Counted from the stretch's first letter, positions 51,642-61,402 are shown. The stretch: DNA of 64,000 nucleotides from Pseudomonadota bacterium (GCA_023404675.1 JAEYAW010000031.1:372001-436000), one strand, 5' to 3'. The notes: a model not told the origin generated them from the sequence alone. Numbers and translations are program-made.

Positions 51642-52142
51642 TCAGGCCGCCATCGCCTCGGCGTTGACCTCGCTGTCCGCGAGCGACGTCAAGGCGTCGT
51701 CGGTCTTGCGCTCCTGCTTCAAGGTTGCATCAAGCAACGGCACGGCCTGCTTCATGCCGAGCTTCTCGGCCCAGGCCTTCAGCGTGCCGTAGCGGGAAAT
51801 TTCATAGTGCTCGACCGCCTGCGCCGCGGCGAGAAGACCCGCGTCGATCGCCTCACAGCCCTTGTATTCCTCCATGATCTCCTTGCCTTCATCGAGGATT
51901 CCCTCGATGGCGTCGCAGGTCTTGCCGCGCGCCGGCTTGCCCAGCAGGTCGAAAATCTGCTCGAGACGCTCGATCTGCTCCTCGGTCTCGTCGTGGTGCT
52001 TCTCGAACGCCGCCTTCAGTTTCGGCGAACTTGCCGCCTTGGCCATCTTTGGCAAAGCCTGAAAGATTTTCTTCTCGGCGTAATAGATGTCCTTGAGCGT
52101 GTCGAGGAACAGATCGTTGAGATTCTTGTCCTTGGCCGGCAT
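51642..52142 (-). CDS. DUF892 (YciE/YciF-type) ferritin-like protein
   Basis: A 166-residue soluble four-helix protein of the DUF892 family, often induced by stress, with a ferritin-like di-iron fold. Recognisable segments are LNDLFLDTLKDIYYAEKKIF, HHDETEEQIERLEQIFDLLG, and CDAIEGILDEGKEIMEEY. Glu/His residues suitable as metal ligands recur in EKHHDETEEQ and EHYEISRYGTL. The C-terminus has QERKTDDALTSLADSEVN. ATG 52142 follows AGGGAGC at 8 nt; longer upstream frame is not conserved. The physiological role is uncertain. Confidence 0.9.
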   Translation of the reverse strand: MPAKDKNLNDLFLDTLKDIYYAEKKIFQALPKMAKAASSPKLKAAFEKHHDETEEQIERLEQIFDLLGKPARGKTCDAIEGILDEGKEIMEEYKGCEAIDAGLLAAAQAVEHYEISRYGTLKAWAEKLGMKQAVPLLDATLKQERKTDDALTSLADSEVNAEAMAA

Positions 52143-52239
52143 GGAAAGCTCCCTGGGTTGCTCGGGCGTGTTGCCCTCGCCTCCCAACGTGACGTAACGG
52201 CCGATGTTCCTGACAGAGGAAAATACATCCGCAACGGCT

Positions 52240-53412
52240 TCAGGCCACGAGCGTGGTCTCGGCCAGCCGGATCCAGTACGAGGTGCCGTAGAGAATGGCC
52301 TCGTCGTTGAAATTGTAAGCGGGGTGGTGCAGCCCGGCGCTGTCGCCGTTGCCGACGAAGATGAACGCCCCCGGGCGGGCCTCCGTCATATAGGCAAAAT
52401 CCTCCGCACCCATCATCGGCGGAATATCGGCCTCGACCTGCGCCTCGCCCGCCACCTCGCGCGCCACCCGCAAGGCGATGTCGGTCTGCTCGGCGTGATT
52501 GACCAGCACCGGATAGCCGCGCGTATAGCGAAGATCCATCGTGGTGCCGGTGGCCTGTGCAACGCCGGCGACGGTCTCGCCGACACGCTTCTCGATCCAG
52601 TCCCGTGTTCCGGCGCGCAGCGTGCGCACGGTTCCGCCGAGTTCAGCGGTCTGCGGAATGACGTTGATTGCGCTGCCCGCATGAAATTTCGTGATCGACA
52701 GCACGGCGGCATCCAGGGGATCGATCGTGCGCGACACAATCCCTTGCAGCGCGACGATGAGTTGCGAGCCAGCCAGCACCGGATCGATGGTGTTGTGCGG
52801 CAGCGCCGCGTGGCCGCCGCGCCCGGAGATGCGCAGGCCGATGTGATCGGTCGAGGCCATGATCGGCCCTTGCCGGATTCCGAACCGGCCGACAGGCAGG
52901 CCGGGCACGTTGTGCATTCCGAAAACCTGCTGGATGCCGAAACGCTCCATCAGCCCGTCGCCGATCATGGCACGCGCGCCCGCGCCGCCCTCCTCGGCAG
53001 GCTGAAAGATCACCACCACGTCGCCGGCGAAGTTGCGCGTCTCGGCGAGATAGCGCGCCGCGCCGAGCAGCATCGCGGTGTGGCCATCGTGGCCGCAGGC
53101 GTGCATCCTGCCGGGCGTCTTCGACTTGTAGGGCAGATCGTTCGCTTCCTCGATGGGAAGCGCGTCCATGTCGGCCCGCAGGCCGAGCACGGCGGCGCTG
53201 CCGCCCGTGCGCGACCGCCCGCGGATCACGCCCACCACCCCGGTGCGGCCGAGCCCGGTCACCACCTCGTCGCAGCCGAACGCCCGAAGCTTCTCGGCCA
53301 CGAACATCGCCGTGCGATGCACGTCGTACATCAATTCCGGGTGCGCATGGAGGTCGTGACGCCATGCGGCAATCTCGGACTGAAGATCGGCAACGCGGTT
53401 GACGACAGGCAT
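52240..53412 (-). CDS. M20 family amidohydrolase (hippurate-hydrolase-like)
   Basis: A 390-residue metallohydrolase of the M20D group, which removes acyl groups from amino acids (hippurate, IAA-amino acids, N-acetyl amino acids). Metal-site segments are GLRADMDALPI (about residue 75), MHACGHDGHTAML (about 97-109), FQPAEEGGAGA (about 130) and the His in MHNVPG; the C-terminal SAGLHHPAYNFND supplies a further His. The dimerisation lid domain lies between. ATG 53412 gives the normal start (MPVVNRVADLQSEIAAWRHD). The exact substrate is not determined. Confidence 0.92.
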   Translation of the reverse strand: MPVVNRVADLQSEIAAWRHDLHAHPELMYDVHRTAMFVAEKLRAFGCDEVVTGLGRTGVVGVIRGRSRTGGSAAVLGLRADMDALPIEEANDLPYKSKTPGRMHACGHDGHTAMLLGAARYLAETRNFAGDVVVIFQPAEEGGAGARAMIGDGLMERFGIQQVFGMHNVPGLPVGRFGIRQGPIMASTDHIGLRISGRGGHAALPHNTIDPVLAGSQLIVALQGIVSRTIDPLDAAVLSITKFHAGSAINVIPQTAELGGTVRTLRAGTRDWIEKRVGETVAGVAQATGTTMDLRYTRGYPVLVNHAEQTDIALRVAREVAGEAQVEADIPPMMGAEDFAYMTEARPGAFIFVGNGDSAGLHHPAYNFNDEAILYGTSYWIRLAETTLVA

Positions 53413-53555
53413 AGACGGAGCGTCCGGGGCAGTGAACCTTGGCCGCGAGGCTACCATGCATGGCCGGAACTCCCAACCGTCCCGCGCTGCGCGCTGGACA
53501 GATGCGACAATCGGAGCCATCAACACTCTCAACAAACACGATCGCGAGTGACGGG

Positions 53556-55178
53556 ATGGCGGCGCAGTTGCAGGGGGATTTCGACTATATCATCGTGGGC
53601 GCGGGCACCGCGGGCTGCATCGTGGCCAACCGCCTCTCCGCCGATCCAACCAAGCGCGTGCTGATCCTGGAAGCAGGCGGCCGGGACAACTGGATCTGGT
53701 TTCACATTCCGGTCGGCTACCTGTTCGCCATCGGCAATCCGCGCGCGGACTGGATGTTCAAGACCGAGCCCGAGCCGGGCCTCAACGGCCGCGCCCTGGC
53801 CTATCCGCGCGGCAAGGTGATCGGCGGCTCGTCAGCGATCAACGCCATGATCTCGATGCGCGGCCAGATGGCGGACTATGACCACTGGCGGCAGCTTGGC
53901 CTCACCGGCTGGAGCTGGGACGACGTATTGCCGGCATTCCGGCGGATTGAGGACCATTTTCTCGGCGACAGCGCACATCATGGCGTCGGGGGCGGCTGGC
54001 GCATCGAGGCCCCGCGCATCGCGTGGGACGTGCTGGACGCCGTAGGTGAAGCCGCGATGCAGATGGGCATCCCGCGCATTCCCGATTTCAACACGGGCAA
54101 CAACGAGGGCGTGAGCTATTTCCACGTCAACCAGAAACGCGGGCGGCGCTGGTCGTCGGCGCGGGGTTTTCTCAAGCCCGCGCTGAACCGCCCCAATCTC
54201 CGCCTCGAAACCGGGGTGCTGGTGGAGCGGCTGATTATCGAAAACGGGCGCGCGGTGGGCGTGCGCTATCGTCAGGGCGGCGAAACCATCGAAGCACGCT
54301 CGCGCGGCGAGGTGGTTCTCAGCTCGGGCTCGATCGGCTCGGTGCAGGTGCTGCATCGCTCGGGAATCGGTCCCGGCGAGTGGCTGTCGCCGCTCGGGAT
54401 CGATGTGGTGCATGATCGCCCGGGCGTCGGGCGTAATCTGCAGGACCATCTGCAGCAACGCGCGATCTACAAGATGCACGGCGTGCGCACGCTGAACGAA
54501 ACCTACTATTCGCTGCCACGTCGCGGCTGGATGGGCCTCGACTATGCGCTGCGTCGGCGCGGGCCGCTGACCATGGCCCCGTCGCAGCTCGGTATTTTCA
54601 CCCGCTCCGATCCGTCACAGGAGCGCGCCAACATCCAGTTTCACGTCCAGCCGCTGTCGCTCGACAAGTTCGGCGAGCCTCTGCACCGCTTCCCCGCGAT
54701 CACGGTCGCGGCCTGCAACCTGCGTCCCTCGTCGCGCGGCACCATCCGCCTGCACTCGGCCTCGCCCGACGAACCGCCGATCATCGCCCCGAACTATCTC
54801 TCCACTGGGGACGACCGGCAGGTCGCGGCCGACGCGATTCGCGTCACGCGCCGGCTGATGAAGCAGCAGGCGCTCGCAGCCTACCGGCCGGACGAATATC
54901 TGCCCGGCTCCGCCGTCGGCGACGACGACGCCTCGCTCGCGAAGGCTGCGGGCGACATCGGCACCACCATCTTTCACCCGGTCGGCACCGCGAAGATGGG
55001 CCTGCCCTCAGATCCACAGGCGGTGGTCGATGCGCGGCTGCGGGTGATCGGCCTCGACGGACTGCGGGTGATCGACGCCTCGGTGATGCCGACCATCACC
55101 TCCGGTAACACCAACACCCCGACCGCGATGATCGCCGACAAGGGCGCGGCGATGATGATCGAGGATGCGAAGCGCTGA
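53556..55178 (+). CDS. GMC family FAD oxidoreductase (choline-dehydrogenase-like)
   Basis: A 540-residue FAD enzyme oxidising an alcohol to an aldehyde. The nucleotide-binding motif DYIIVGAGTAGCIVANRLS is at residues 10-28. GMC signatures include YPRGKVIGGSSAINAMISMR (about 88-107) and the second, SSGSIGSVQVLHRSGIGPGE (about 248-267). The catalytic His lies in FHPVGTAKMG (about 472), and NTNTPTAMIADKGA is at the end. ATG 53556 gives the common N-terminus. It diverges from the M20 gene; the natural alcohol is unknown. Confidence 0.92.
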   Translation: MAAQLQGDFDYIIVGAGTAGCIVANRLSADPTKRVLILEAGGRDNWIWFHIPVGYLFAIGNPRADWMFKTEPEPGLNGRALAYPRGKVIGGSSAINAMISMRGQMADYDHWRQLGLTGWSWDDVLPAFRRIEDHFLGDSAHHGVGGGWRIEAPRIAWDVLDAVGEAAMQMGIPRIPDFNTGNNEGVSYFHVNQKRGRRWSSARGFLKPALNRPNLRLETGVLVERLIIENGRAVGVRYRQGGETIEARSRGEVVLSSGSIGSVQVLHRSGIGPGEWLSPLGIDVVHDRPGVGRNLQDHLQQRAIYKMHGVRTLNETYYSLPRRGWMGLDYALRRRGPLTMAPSQLGIFTRSDPSQERANIQFHVQPLSLDKFGEPLHRFPAITVAACNLRPSSRGTIRLHSASPDEPPIIAPNYLSTGDDRQVAADAIRVTRRLMKQQALAAYRPDEYLPGSAVGDDDASLAKAAGDIGTTIFHPVGTAKMGLPSDPQAVVDARLRVIGLDGLRVIDASVMPTITSGNTNTPTAMIADKGAAMMIEDAKR

Positions 55179-55235
55179 TTCTTCAGGAGCGCCTGTGCAG
55201 GGCCCGGTCTGCGCCGGGCCGTCGCCCCGCTTATA

Positions 55236-55336
55236 GCGTTTTCGAGCGAAGTGGAAATCGGTTCGCGTGAAGAAAACGCGTCAAATCAAAAGACTGGAGC
55301 AGTTCAGCGATTCAACGAAAAGCTGAACTGCTCCAG
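55236..55336. repeat. Composite palindromic element with a strong hairpin
   Basis: The first part (55236-55279) has arms GCGTTTTC/GAAAACGC enclosing GAGCGAAGTGGAAATCGGTT, a word group I recall as widely dispersed between genes in Bradyrhizobium relatives. The second (55294-55336) is a perfect 15-bp stem CTGGAGCAGTTCAGC/GCTGAACTGCTCCAG with a 13-nt loop. On the reverse strand the stem is followed by TCTTTTGATTT, so it probably terminates hpnO transcription; hpnO ends 53 bp away. Confidence 0.75.
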
Positions 55337-55388
55337 CTCTCAGCGTGACGAGCACGGGTCTTCAGCGGTGGCGTCGGCGCCGAAACGG

Positions 55389-56780
55389 TTACGCCGATTT
55401 GCGGATTGCGTTGTCCACCAGCGTTTTGCCGAGCGACCAGACAGCGCCGGGAACCTGATGGCTGGCGGCGATCACCTGATCGAACGCCGTTTCGATCCAC
55501 TTGCAGTCCTCGTCGGTGATGACGAGCGGCGGCAGCAGCTTGATGGTGTGGCTGCCATGGCCCGCGACCTGCGTCAGGATCTTGTGGTCCTTGAACAAGG
55601 GCACAGTAATCATCTGGCAGAACAGGCCCTTACTGGCCGTCTCCAGCATGGTCCAGGACGCTTTGAGCTTGAATGATTTCGGCGGTCCGAACTCGACGCC
55701 GATCATCATGCCCTTGCCGCGGACTTCCTTCATCAGTTCGTAGCCCGGAACCATGCGGGTCAAAGCAAGCCGAAGCTCGGCACCGCGCTTGGCCGAGGCC
55801 TCGACCAGTTTCTCGGCCTTCATGATCTCCAGCGTGGCGATCCCCGCCGCCATCGCCAGATCGTTCTTGCCGAAGGTCGAGCCGTGCACGACCGCGCGGT
55901 CCATCCGGTTGAAAATCTTGTCGAAAACCTGCTTGCGGGTGAGCACCGCACCGACCGGGACGTGGCCTCCGGACAGCGCCTTGGCGATCAGCACCATGTC
56001 CGGCTCGACATTCCAGTGATCGACCGCGAGAAACTTTCCGGTCCGGCCGAGCCCGGTCTGCACCTCGTCGGCGACGAACAGCGTGCCATAACGCCGGCAC
56101 AGGGCCGCCGCCGCCGGCAGGTACTCGTCGGTGGGCACGTTCACGCCCTTGCCCTGAATCGGCTCGACGAAGAACGCGGCGACCTCGCGCGTCGCCAGCG
56201 CCTTTTCGAGCGCCTCAAGGTCGTTGTAGGGAATCGACGAGGTATCGGGCAGGAGCGGCTCGAAACCGCCCCGGAAGTTGGAATCGGCGGTCAGCGACAG
56301 CGAGCCATAGGTCAGCCCGTGATAGGCATGGTCGCAGGACAGAATACGGGTCCGGCCGGTCGCGCCGCGCGCGAACTTGATGGCCGCTTCGACCGCTTCC
56401 GTGCCCGAATTGCAGAAAAAAACCTTATCCAGATAAGGCACTTGAGCTAAAAGCCGCTCGGCCAGAATGCCAGCAAGGGTCGAGACGTCCATCTGCACCA
56501 GATTGGGCAGATCGGCGTCGAGCACGGTCTTCAGCGCTTGCCGCATCACCGGATGGTTGCGGCCGATGGCAAAAACCCCGAATCCGCTCAAAAGATCGAG
56601 ATAGCGCGCCCCGTCGCGGTCGTAGAGATATTGGCCCTCGCCCCGCTTGAAGCCGACATCGTAGCCGATCGTTTTGAGAACGCGAACCAGCTGCTCGTTG
56701 AGATGACGGGTATGCAGCGCGCCGCGCTGGCTCTCCCGTTCAAGAAACATCTCGGAAAGGTCAAGATTCGGATATAGCAT
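55389..56780 (-). CDS. hpnO: Hopanoid biosynthesis aminotransferase (class III)
   Basis: A 463-residue PLP aminotransferase. In Rhodopseudomonas, HpnO is required for aminobacteriohopanetriol, an amino-bearing extended hopanoid. The fold-type I class III features are present: FFCNSGTEAVEAAIKFARGA (about 121-140), DEVQTGLGRTGKF (238-250), and the PLP-binding Lys267 in LIAKALSGGHVPVG. Its identity as HpnO and not an ornithine/acetylornithine aminotransferase rests on the long N-terminus (MLYPNLDLSEMFLERESQRG) and the neighbouring hpnN and hpnH. It diverges from the DUF2147 gene, with a 112-bp gap between them. Confidence 0.88.
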   Translation of the reverse strand: MLYPNLDLSEMFLERESQRGALHTRHLNEQLVRVLKTIGYDVGFKRGEGQYLYDRDGARYLDLLSGFGVFAIGRNHPVMRQALKTVLDADLPNLVQMDVSTLAGILAERLLAQVPYLDKVFFCNSGTEAVEAAIKFARGATGRTRILSCDHAYHGLTYGSLSLTADSNFRGGFEPLLPDTSSIPYNDLEALEKALATREVAAFFVEPIQGKGVNVPTDEYLPAAAALCRRYGTLFVADEVQTGLGRTGKFLAVDHWNVEPDMVLIAKALSGGHVPVGAVLTRKQVFDKIFNRMDRAVVHGSTFGKNDLAMAAGIATLEIMKAEKLVEASAKRGAELRLALTRMVPGYELMKEVRGKGMMIGVEFGPPKSFKLKASWTMLETASKGLFCQMITVPLFKDHKILTQVAGHGSHTIKLLPPLVITDEDCKWIETAFDQVIAASHQVPGAVWSLGKTLVDNAIRKSA

Positions 56781-56892
56781 GAGATACTTACGACCGTTGG
56801 CCCGCCCCTCGTCAACATGTCCGCTGACAGAAGCGGCTCAATGCGGCGATTTGACTTCACCACATATCGCGACCCATGAACAGGCTCGGAAA

Positions 56893-57567
56893 ATGTTGCA
56901 GTGCTCTTCCCGTAACACGCGCTCATTAGTTTATGCAGGATTTCTTCTTGCGGCGAGTCTGACGCCCGCGTTTGCCGCCGATGTGACCGGAGACTGGAAG
57001 GTCGAGGAAGAAGTCGCTGTGATCCGGGTCGCCAACTGCAACGGCACCGTCTGGGGTGCCGTTGTCTGGGAAAAGATCCCTGGCGGCATCGACAAGAACA
57101 ATCCGGACAAGGCCAAGCGCACGCGCCCCACCCTCGGCATGCTGACGCTTCTGAACATGAAACAGCAGAAGAGCGGCGACGCGAAGTGGCAGGGCAAGGT
57201 CTATAATGCCAAGGATGGCAAGATTTACGACGCCAGCATCAAGCTCGAGGATGCCAACCATCTGGAAATCGAGGGCTGCGTGCTTGGCTTCCTCTGCGGC
57301 GGCCAGACCTGGACACGCGTCGCCGATCCCAAGCCGGCGTCCGCCACGCCGGTGACGCCGCCGACAGGCGCCACAAAGACCGCGCCGGCAGCCCCGAAGG
57401 CTTCCGGGGCCGCCGCGCCCGGCTCCAGCGCGCCCGGCTCCAACACCATGGCCAAGAAAGGCGCGACGCCGCCGTCTCCCCCGGCTGCGGCGACGGCGTC
57501 AGGTGACGTCGCTGACCCCGTCGGCGACGTCTGTCTTCTGCCCGACGTCACGCGGACGGCCCATTAG
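56893..57567 (+). CDS. DUF2147 domain periplasmic protein within the hopanoid locus
   Basis: A 224-residue exported protein. The signal peptide is MLQCSSRNTRSLVYAGFLLA to about residue 28 (AFA-AD). The mature start DVTGDWKVEEEVAVIRVANC leads into a DUF2147 lipocalin-like beta domain (WGAVVWEKIPGGIDKNNPDK, KWQGKVYNAKDGKIYDASIK, residues 50-140) ending CVLGFLCGGQTWTR. The last 75 residues are low-complexity Pro/Ala/Gly/Ser. The 3' end overlaps the end of hpnN on the other strand by 69 bp. A role in hopanoid or lipid handling is suggested only by position. ATG 56893 was chosen for the signal peptide; its ribosome binding site is weak. Confidence 0.8.
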   Translation: MLQCSSRNTRSLVYAGFLLAASLTPAFAADVTGDWKVEEEVAVIRVANCNGTVWGAVVWEKIPGGIDKNNPDKAKRTRPTLGMLTLLNMKQQKSGDAKWQGKVYNAKDGKIYDASIKLEDANHLEIEGCVLGFLCGGQTWTRVADPKPASATPVTPPTGATKTAPAAPKASGAAAPGSSAPGSNTMAKKGATPPSPPAAATASGDVADPVGDVCLLPDVTRTAH

Positions 57568-60126
57568 CGCCGGCTGGAACAACAGGACGGCCGCGAGTGT
57601 GGTGAACAGCGACAGCGCAAGCAGTTCGCCCATGCTCGCGGTTCCCGGATGGCTTGACAGGCACAGGCTGCCGAACGCCGTCGCGGTGGTGAGCGCACTG
57701 TAGAAGATCGCGCGCGTCAGACTGGACTGCAGCAGATCGGTCCGGCCCGACCGCCACGCCACGACATAGTAGATCTTGAACGCGACGCCGACGCCCAGCA
57801 GCAGCGGGATCGCGATGATGTTGGCGAAGTTGAGCGGCAGCCCGATCAGCACGCAGATTTCCAGCGTCAGCGCGCCCGCAACCAGCAACGGCACCAGCGT
57901 CAGCAGGACGTCGGTGACCCGGCGCAGCGCAATCCACAACAGGATGCTGATCGAGATCAGCGCCCAGATCCCGGCCTCGATAAAGGCCTGCACGATCGTA
58001 TCGCCCGATTTCAGGATCGAGACCGGACCGCCGATCGCGTTCGGCTCGACGGCCAGCACCGCGTCCGCAAAGCGGCGCAGCGTCTCGTTGTCGTTCGGGT
58101 CGCCCTTCGGAAGCGCCTCGATACGCACGCGTCCGTCCGGGGCCCGCCACGACCGGAGAAGATCGGAGGGCAGCGTATCGGCGGTGATCAATTGCGGATG
58201 CATCGCCGCCTTGAGCTGAGCCAGGATCGCCTTGAGCGGCGCGACGAGAACCTCCTGCGCCCGGTTGCGCGTGGCCTCGTCGGACTGCGCAAGCTTCTGC
58301 ATCGCATCCGCAAGACGCTTGCCGGCAACCGCGCCCGGTCCCTGCTGGTCGCCGATGCTCCGGCGCAGGCTTGCGGCCGTGTCGCTCAGATATTTGACGT
58401 TCTCCGCATCGGTCGGCGGCGGATCGACATCCTGCGGCTCAAGCGCCGGAAGCACGACCTTGGCCGCCGCCTCGATCAGCCTGATCTTCTCCGGCTGGTC
58501 CGCGGGAATCAGGGTGTCGAGCGAACGCGTCTGCTCCACTTCCGGCACCTTGGCCAGACGGGCCTCGACCTCCTTGGCCGCTGCCTCGTTCGGGGCGATC
58601 ACGGTGATCGCGTTCGCGCCCGTATTGGGATCCCTTCGCAGGTCCAGGAACGTCGCGATCGACTCGGTGTTCGGATTGCGCAGGTTGATCGGATTGAAAT
58701 CGAACTTCAGGAAATACAGCAGCGGCGCGCCGGCAAGGCAGATCAGCAGCGTCCCGGCGATGATCGGGACTCGATGCTTTTCGAGGAAGTGATCCACCGG
58801 AGCGAGAAAAGCATAGCCCATCGGCTCTGCCTCGCCCTTCGGATTCAGCAGCGTCAGCATCGCGGGAAGGAACGTCAGGCTGCCGATATAGGCGACCAGC
58901 ATGCCGACGCCGGCGATCTTGCCGAGCTCGGACACCCCGACATAGGCGGTCGGCAGGAACGACAGGAAGCCGGCGGCCGTGGCCATCGCCGCAAGGCTGA
59001 GCGGAACGGCCGAGCGCCGGGCGGCATGCTCCAGCGCCTCCTTGAGATTGTCGTGCTTGTAGCGCTCTGACCGGTACCGGACACTGAACTGGATACCGAA
59101 ATCCACCCCGAGGCCGATGAACAGCACGGCAAAGGCCACCGAGATCAGGTTCAGCGCTCCGACGATCATCAGACCGAGCGCGGTGGTGATGATCAGACCC
59201 GCCATCAGATGCGCGAACACCGCGAAAATGATCTTGGGCGAATGCAGCGCGCACCAGAGGATCACGAGAACGATCACGATGGTGCCGATCGTGTTCGGGA
59301 GCGCGCCCTCCGACACCGTCGCGAACTCCTCGTTGGCAATCGGCACCGCCCCGGTCAACCTGACCCGGGCACCGAATTTGCCAGCCAGATCAAGCTGCCT
59401 GGCGGTCGCGTGAATGGCGTCGGTGGCCTGCTTGCCGGGCTCCAGCGCGGCGTAGTCCAGCACCGGCTTGATCTCGATGAAAATTCGCTTGTCGGAATCG
59501 GCCAGCGCGGTCTCGCTGGTCAGCTCGCGCCACGAGAAATAGGCGGGCTTTTTCGCCAGCACGTTGTCCAGCGAATCCGCGAACATGTTGAACGGACGCG
59601 CCGTCTGATCGAGCTTGAGCTCGCCGCGCTGCAGTCCTTGCAGGATGAACTCAAGCGCGCCCGTGAGGCCGCGCAGGCTGGGATCGCCCGCCATGACCTC
59701 AAGCAGCGGCACCGCCGACTGGAATTCCCCCGTCACCTTCCGCAGCTCTTCGGTCGGCAGATAGAGAAGACCGTTCCTGTCGAAAAACGGGCCGCTTCCC
59801 AGGGGCTCCACGGACTTGAAGTCCTTGGGTTGGCTGCGCAGCACCTTCACCAGTTCCTGGCCGGCAAGGCCCGCCATCTCGGGCGTCGGCGCGTCGACGA
59901 CGGCCAGGATCATCTCCTCGCGGCCCGGGAAGGTCTTGTCGAAATCCAGATCGCGCTGACGCCAGTCCAGGTCAGGGGATATCAACTTATTGATATCAGT
60001 AGTAATTGCAAAGTTCTGGACCGTGTAAACCGTGGCGGCGATCGTCATCAGGACAACAGCGGCCACCACCAGGGCCGCGTAGCGCGTGCAAATCCGGACA
60101 ACCGAAACGACAAGATTGGTCAGCAC
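57499..60126 (-). CDS. hpnN: Hopanoid transporter HpnN (RND superfamily)
   Basis: An 875-residue inner-membrane transporter of the MmpL/RND type that moves hopanoids towards the outer membrane. Two six-helix halves each have a periplasmic loop. Family hallmarks are the N-terminal NFAITTDINKLISPDLDWRQ (residues 38-57), FPGREEMILAVVDAP, the helix 4 region SVAFAVLFIGLGVDFGIQFS (about 335-354) and AIPLLLGVGVAFKIYYVVAW near residue 785. GTG 60126 gives the expected N-terminus. It is divergent from ispH, with 261 bp between them. Confidence 0.94.
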   Translation of the reverse strand: MLTNLVVSVVRICTRYAALVVAAVVLMTIAATVYTVQNFAITTDINKLISPDLDWRQRDLDFDKTFPGREEMILAVVDAPTPEMAGLAGQELVKVLRSQPKDFKSVEPLGSGPFFDRNGLLYLPTEELRKVTGEFQSAVPLLEVMAGDPSLRGLTGALEFILQGLQRGELKLDQTARPFNMFADSLDNVLAKKPAYFSWRELTSETALADSDKRIFIEIKPVLDYAALEPGKQATDAIHATARQLDLAGKFGARVRLTGAVPIANEEFATVSEGALPNTIGTIVIVLVILWCALHSPKIIFAVFAHLMAGLIITTALGLMIVGALNLISVAFAVLFIGLGVDFGIQFSVRYRSERYKHDNLKEALEHAARRSAVPLSLAAMATAAGFLSFLPTAYVGVSELGKIAGVGMLVAYIGSLTFLPAMLTLLNPKGEAEPMGYAFLAPVDHFLEKHRVPIIAGTLLICLAGAPLLYFLKFDFNPINLRNPNTESIATFLDLRRDPNTGANAITVIAPNEAAAKEVEARLAKVPEVEQTRSLDTLIPADQPEKIRLIEAAAKVVLPALEPQDVDPPPTDAENVKYLSDTAASLRRSIGDQQGPGAVAGKRLADAMQKLAQSDEATRNRAQEVLVAPLKAILAQLKAAMHPQLITADTLPSDLLRSWRAPDGRVRIEALPKGDPNDNETLRRFADAVLAVEPNAIGGPVSILKSGDTIVQAFIEAGIWALISISILLWIALRRVTDVLLTLVPLLVAGALTLEICVLIGLPLNFANIIAIPLLLGVGVAFKIYYVVAWRSGRTDLLQSSLTRAIFYSALTTATAFGSLCLSSHPGTASMGELLALSLFTTLAAVLLFQPALMGRPRDVGQKTDVADGVSDVT

Positions 60127-60387
60127 AAGTTCTGCTTTCTACTATTCAGTCCGGGTGGGTCGGGAACCCGGCCGGACAAGGGATCACTCCCCCGAAACCG
60201 AACGACAAGCCGCAGCCCCTGGCAGCCTTTATCAGGATCGCCAAGGGGTTGCGCGGCCTACTCTTTAAAGCTGGGACAAAATGGCCTAAAAAGTGATGGC
60301 ATAGATGTCAGTCGCGGGAGACTTTCCCAGCTTGGCTGTGCGCCGGGTTGTGTGGCTTTTTTACGGTTGGATATTTGGAAAGACGGC

Positions 60388-61371
60388 ATGTCGTTTGTAC
60401 CCTCCCTGAAGGACGCCGAAAGCAATCCGACAGAGGTTTTTCCGATCCAGATTCTCCTCGCGCAACCGCGCGGGTTCTGCGCCGGCGTCGTGCGCGCAAT
60501 CGAGATCGTCGAGCGGGCACTCGCCAAATTTGGTCCCCCGGTCTACGTCCGCCACGAGATCGTCCATAACAAGTACGTGGTCGAAAGCCTCAAGGCCAAG
60601 GGCGCCATCTTCGTCGAAAATCTCTCGGAAGTGCCGCCCAAGGCCGTGACCGTCTTCAGTGCGCATGGGGTCGCCCGCACTGTCGAGGAAGAGGCTGCCC
60701 AGCGCGATCTGCCGGTTTTGGATGCAACCTGCCCGCTGGTAACCAAGGTTCACAGTCAGGGCAAGCGGTACGTGTCAAAGGGCCGCTCACTTGTGCTGAT
60801 TGGTCACGCCGGCCACCCCGAGGTAGAAGGAACCATGGGACAGGTACCGGGCCCGGTGTTTCTGGTCCAGAACGTGGCCGACGTCGCAACCCTCGACCTG
60901 CCTGTGGACACCGCCCTCGCCTACATCACCCAGACCACCCTAAGTGTCGATGACACAAAGGATATTATCGCCGCTCTTCACGCACGTTTTACAGATATTC
61001 AAGGCCCCGACACCCGCGATATCTGCTATGCGACACAAAACCGGCAGTCTGCGGTAAGAGACCTCAGCACCAAGGTGGACGTCATTCTGGTCGTGGGCGC
61101 CGCCAACAGTTCCAACTCGAACCGGCTTCGTGAAATTGGCACGGAAGTTGGAATTCCAAGCTACCTCATCGCGGATGGCAGTGAATTGAACCCGGACTGG
61201 CTGAAAGGCGCAAAGACGATCGGCATCACCGCCGGAGCCTCCGCTCCCGAGGTGCTGGTGGAGGACGTGATCGAGACGTTGCGCCGGATCGCCCCCGTCA
61301 CGGTTTCGGTTTTGCCCGGCCGCGAGGAAAACATCGAATTCAGGCTTCCCCCCGAACTGGCCTCCCGATAA
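60388..61371 (+). CDS. ispH: 4-hydroxy-3-methylbut-2-enyl diphosphate reductase (IspH/LytB)
   Basis: A 327-residue iron-sulfur enzyme, the last step of the MEP pathway, giving IPP and DMAPP, the precursors of hopanoids, quinones and carotenoids. The three cluster Cys are C31 (RGFCAGV), C115 (DATCPLV) and C213 (RDICYATQNRQ). HAGHPEVEGT and GAANSSNSNRLRE are the conserved substrate-site segments. ATG 60388 follows GGAAAG; the frame is open far upstream but only through antisense and intergenic DNA. hpnH begins 31 bp after the stop, so the two are probably one operon, as in other hopanoid producers. Confidence 0.96.
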   Translation: MSFVPSLKDAESNPTEVFPIQILLAQPRGFCAGVVRAIEIVERALAKFGPPVYVRHEIVHNKYVVESLKAKGAIFVENLSEVPPKAVTVFSAHGVARTVEEEAAQRDLPVLDATCPLVTKVHSQGKRYVSKGRSLVLIGHAGHPEVEGTMGQVPGPVFLVQNVADVATLDLPVDTALAYITQTTLSVDDTKDIIAALHARFTDIQGPDTRDICYATQNRQSAVRDLSTKVDVILVVGAANSSNSNRLREIGTEVGIPSYLIADGSELNPDWLKGAKTIGITAGASAPEVLVEDVIETLRRIAPVTVSVLPGREENIEFRLPPELASR

Positions 61372-61402
61372 GCCGGTTCCTGTCAGGTTTCAGAAAGCAG
61401 TC

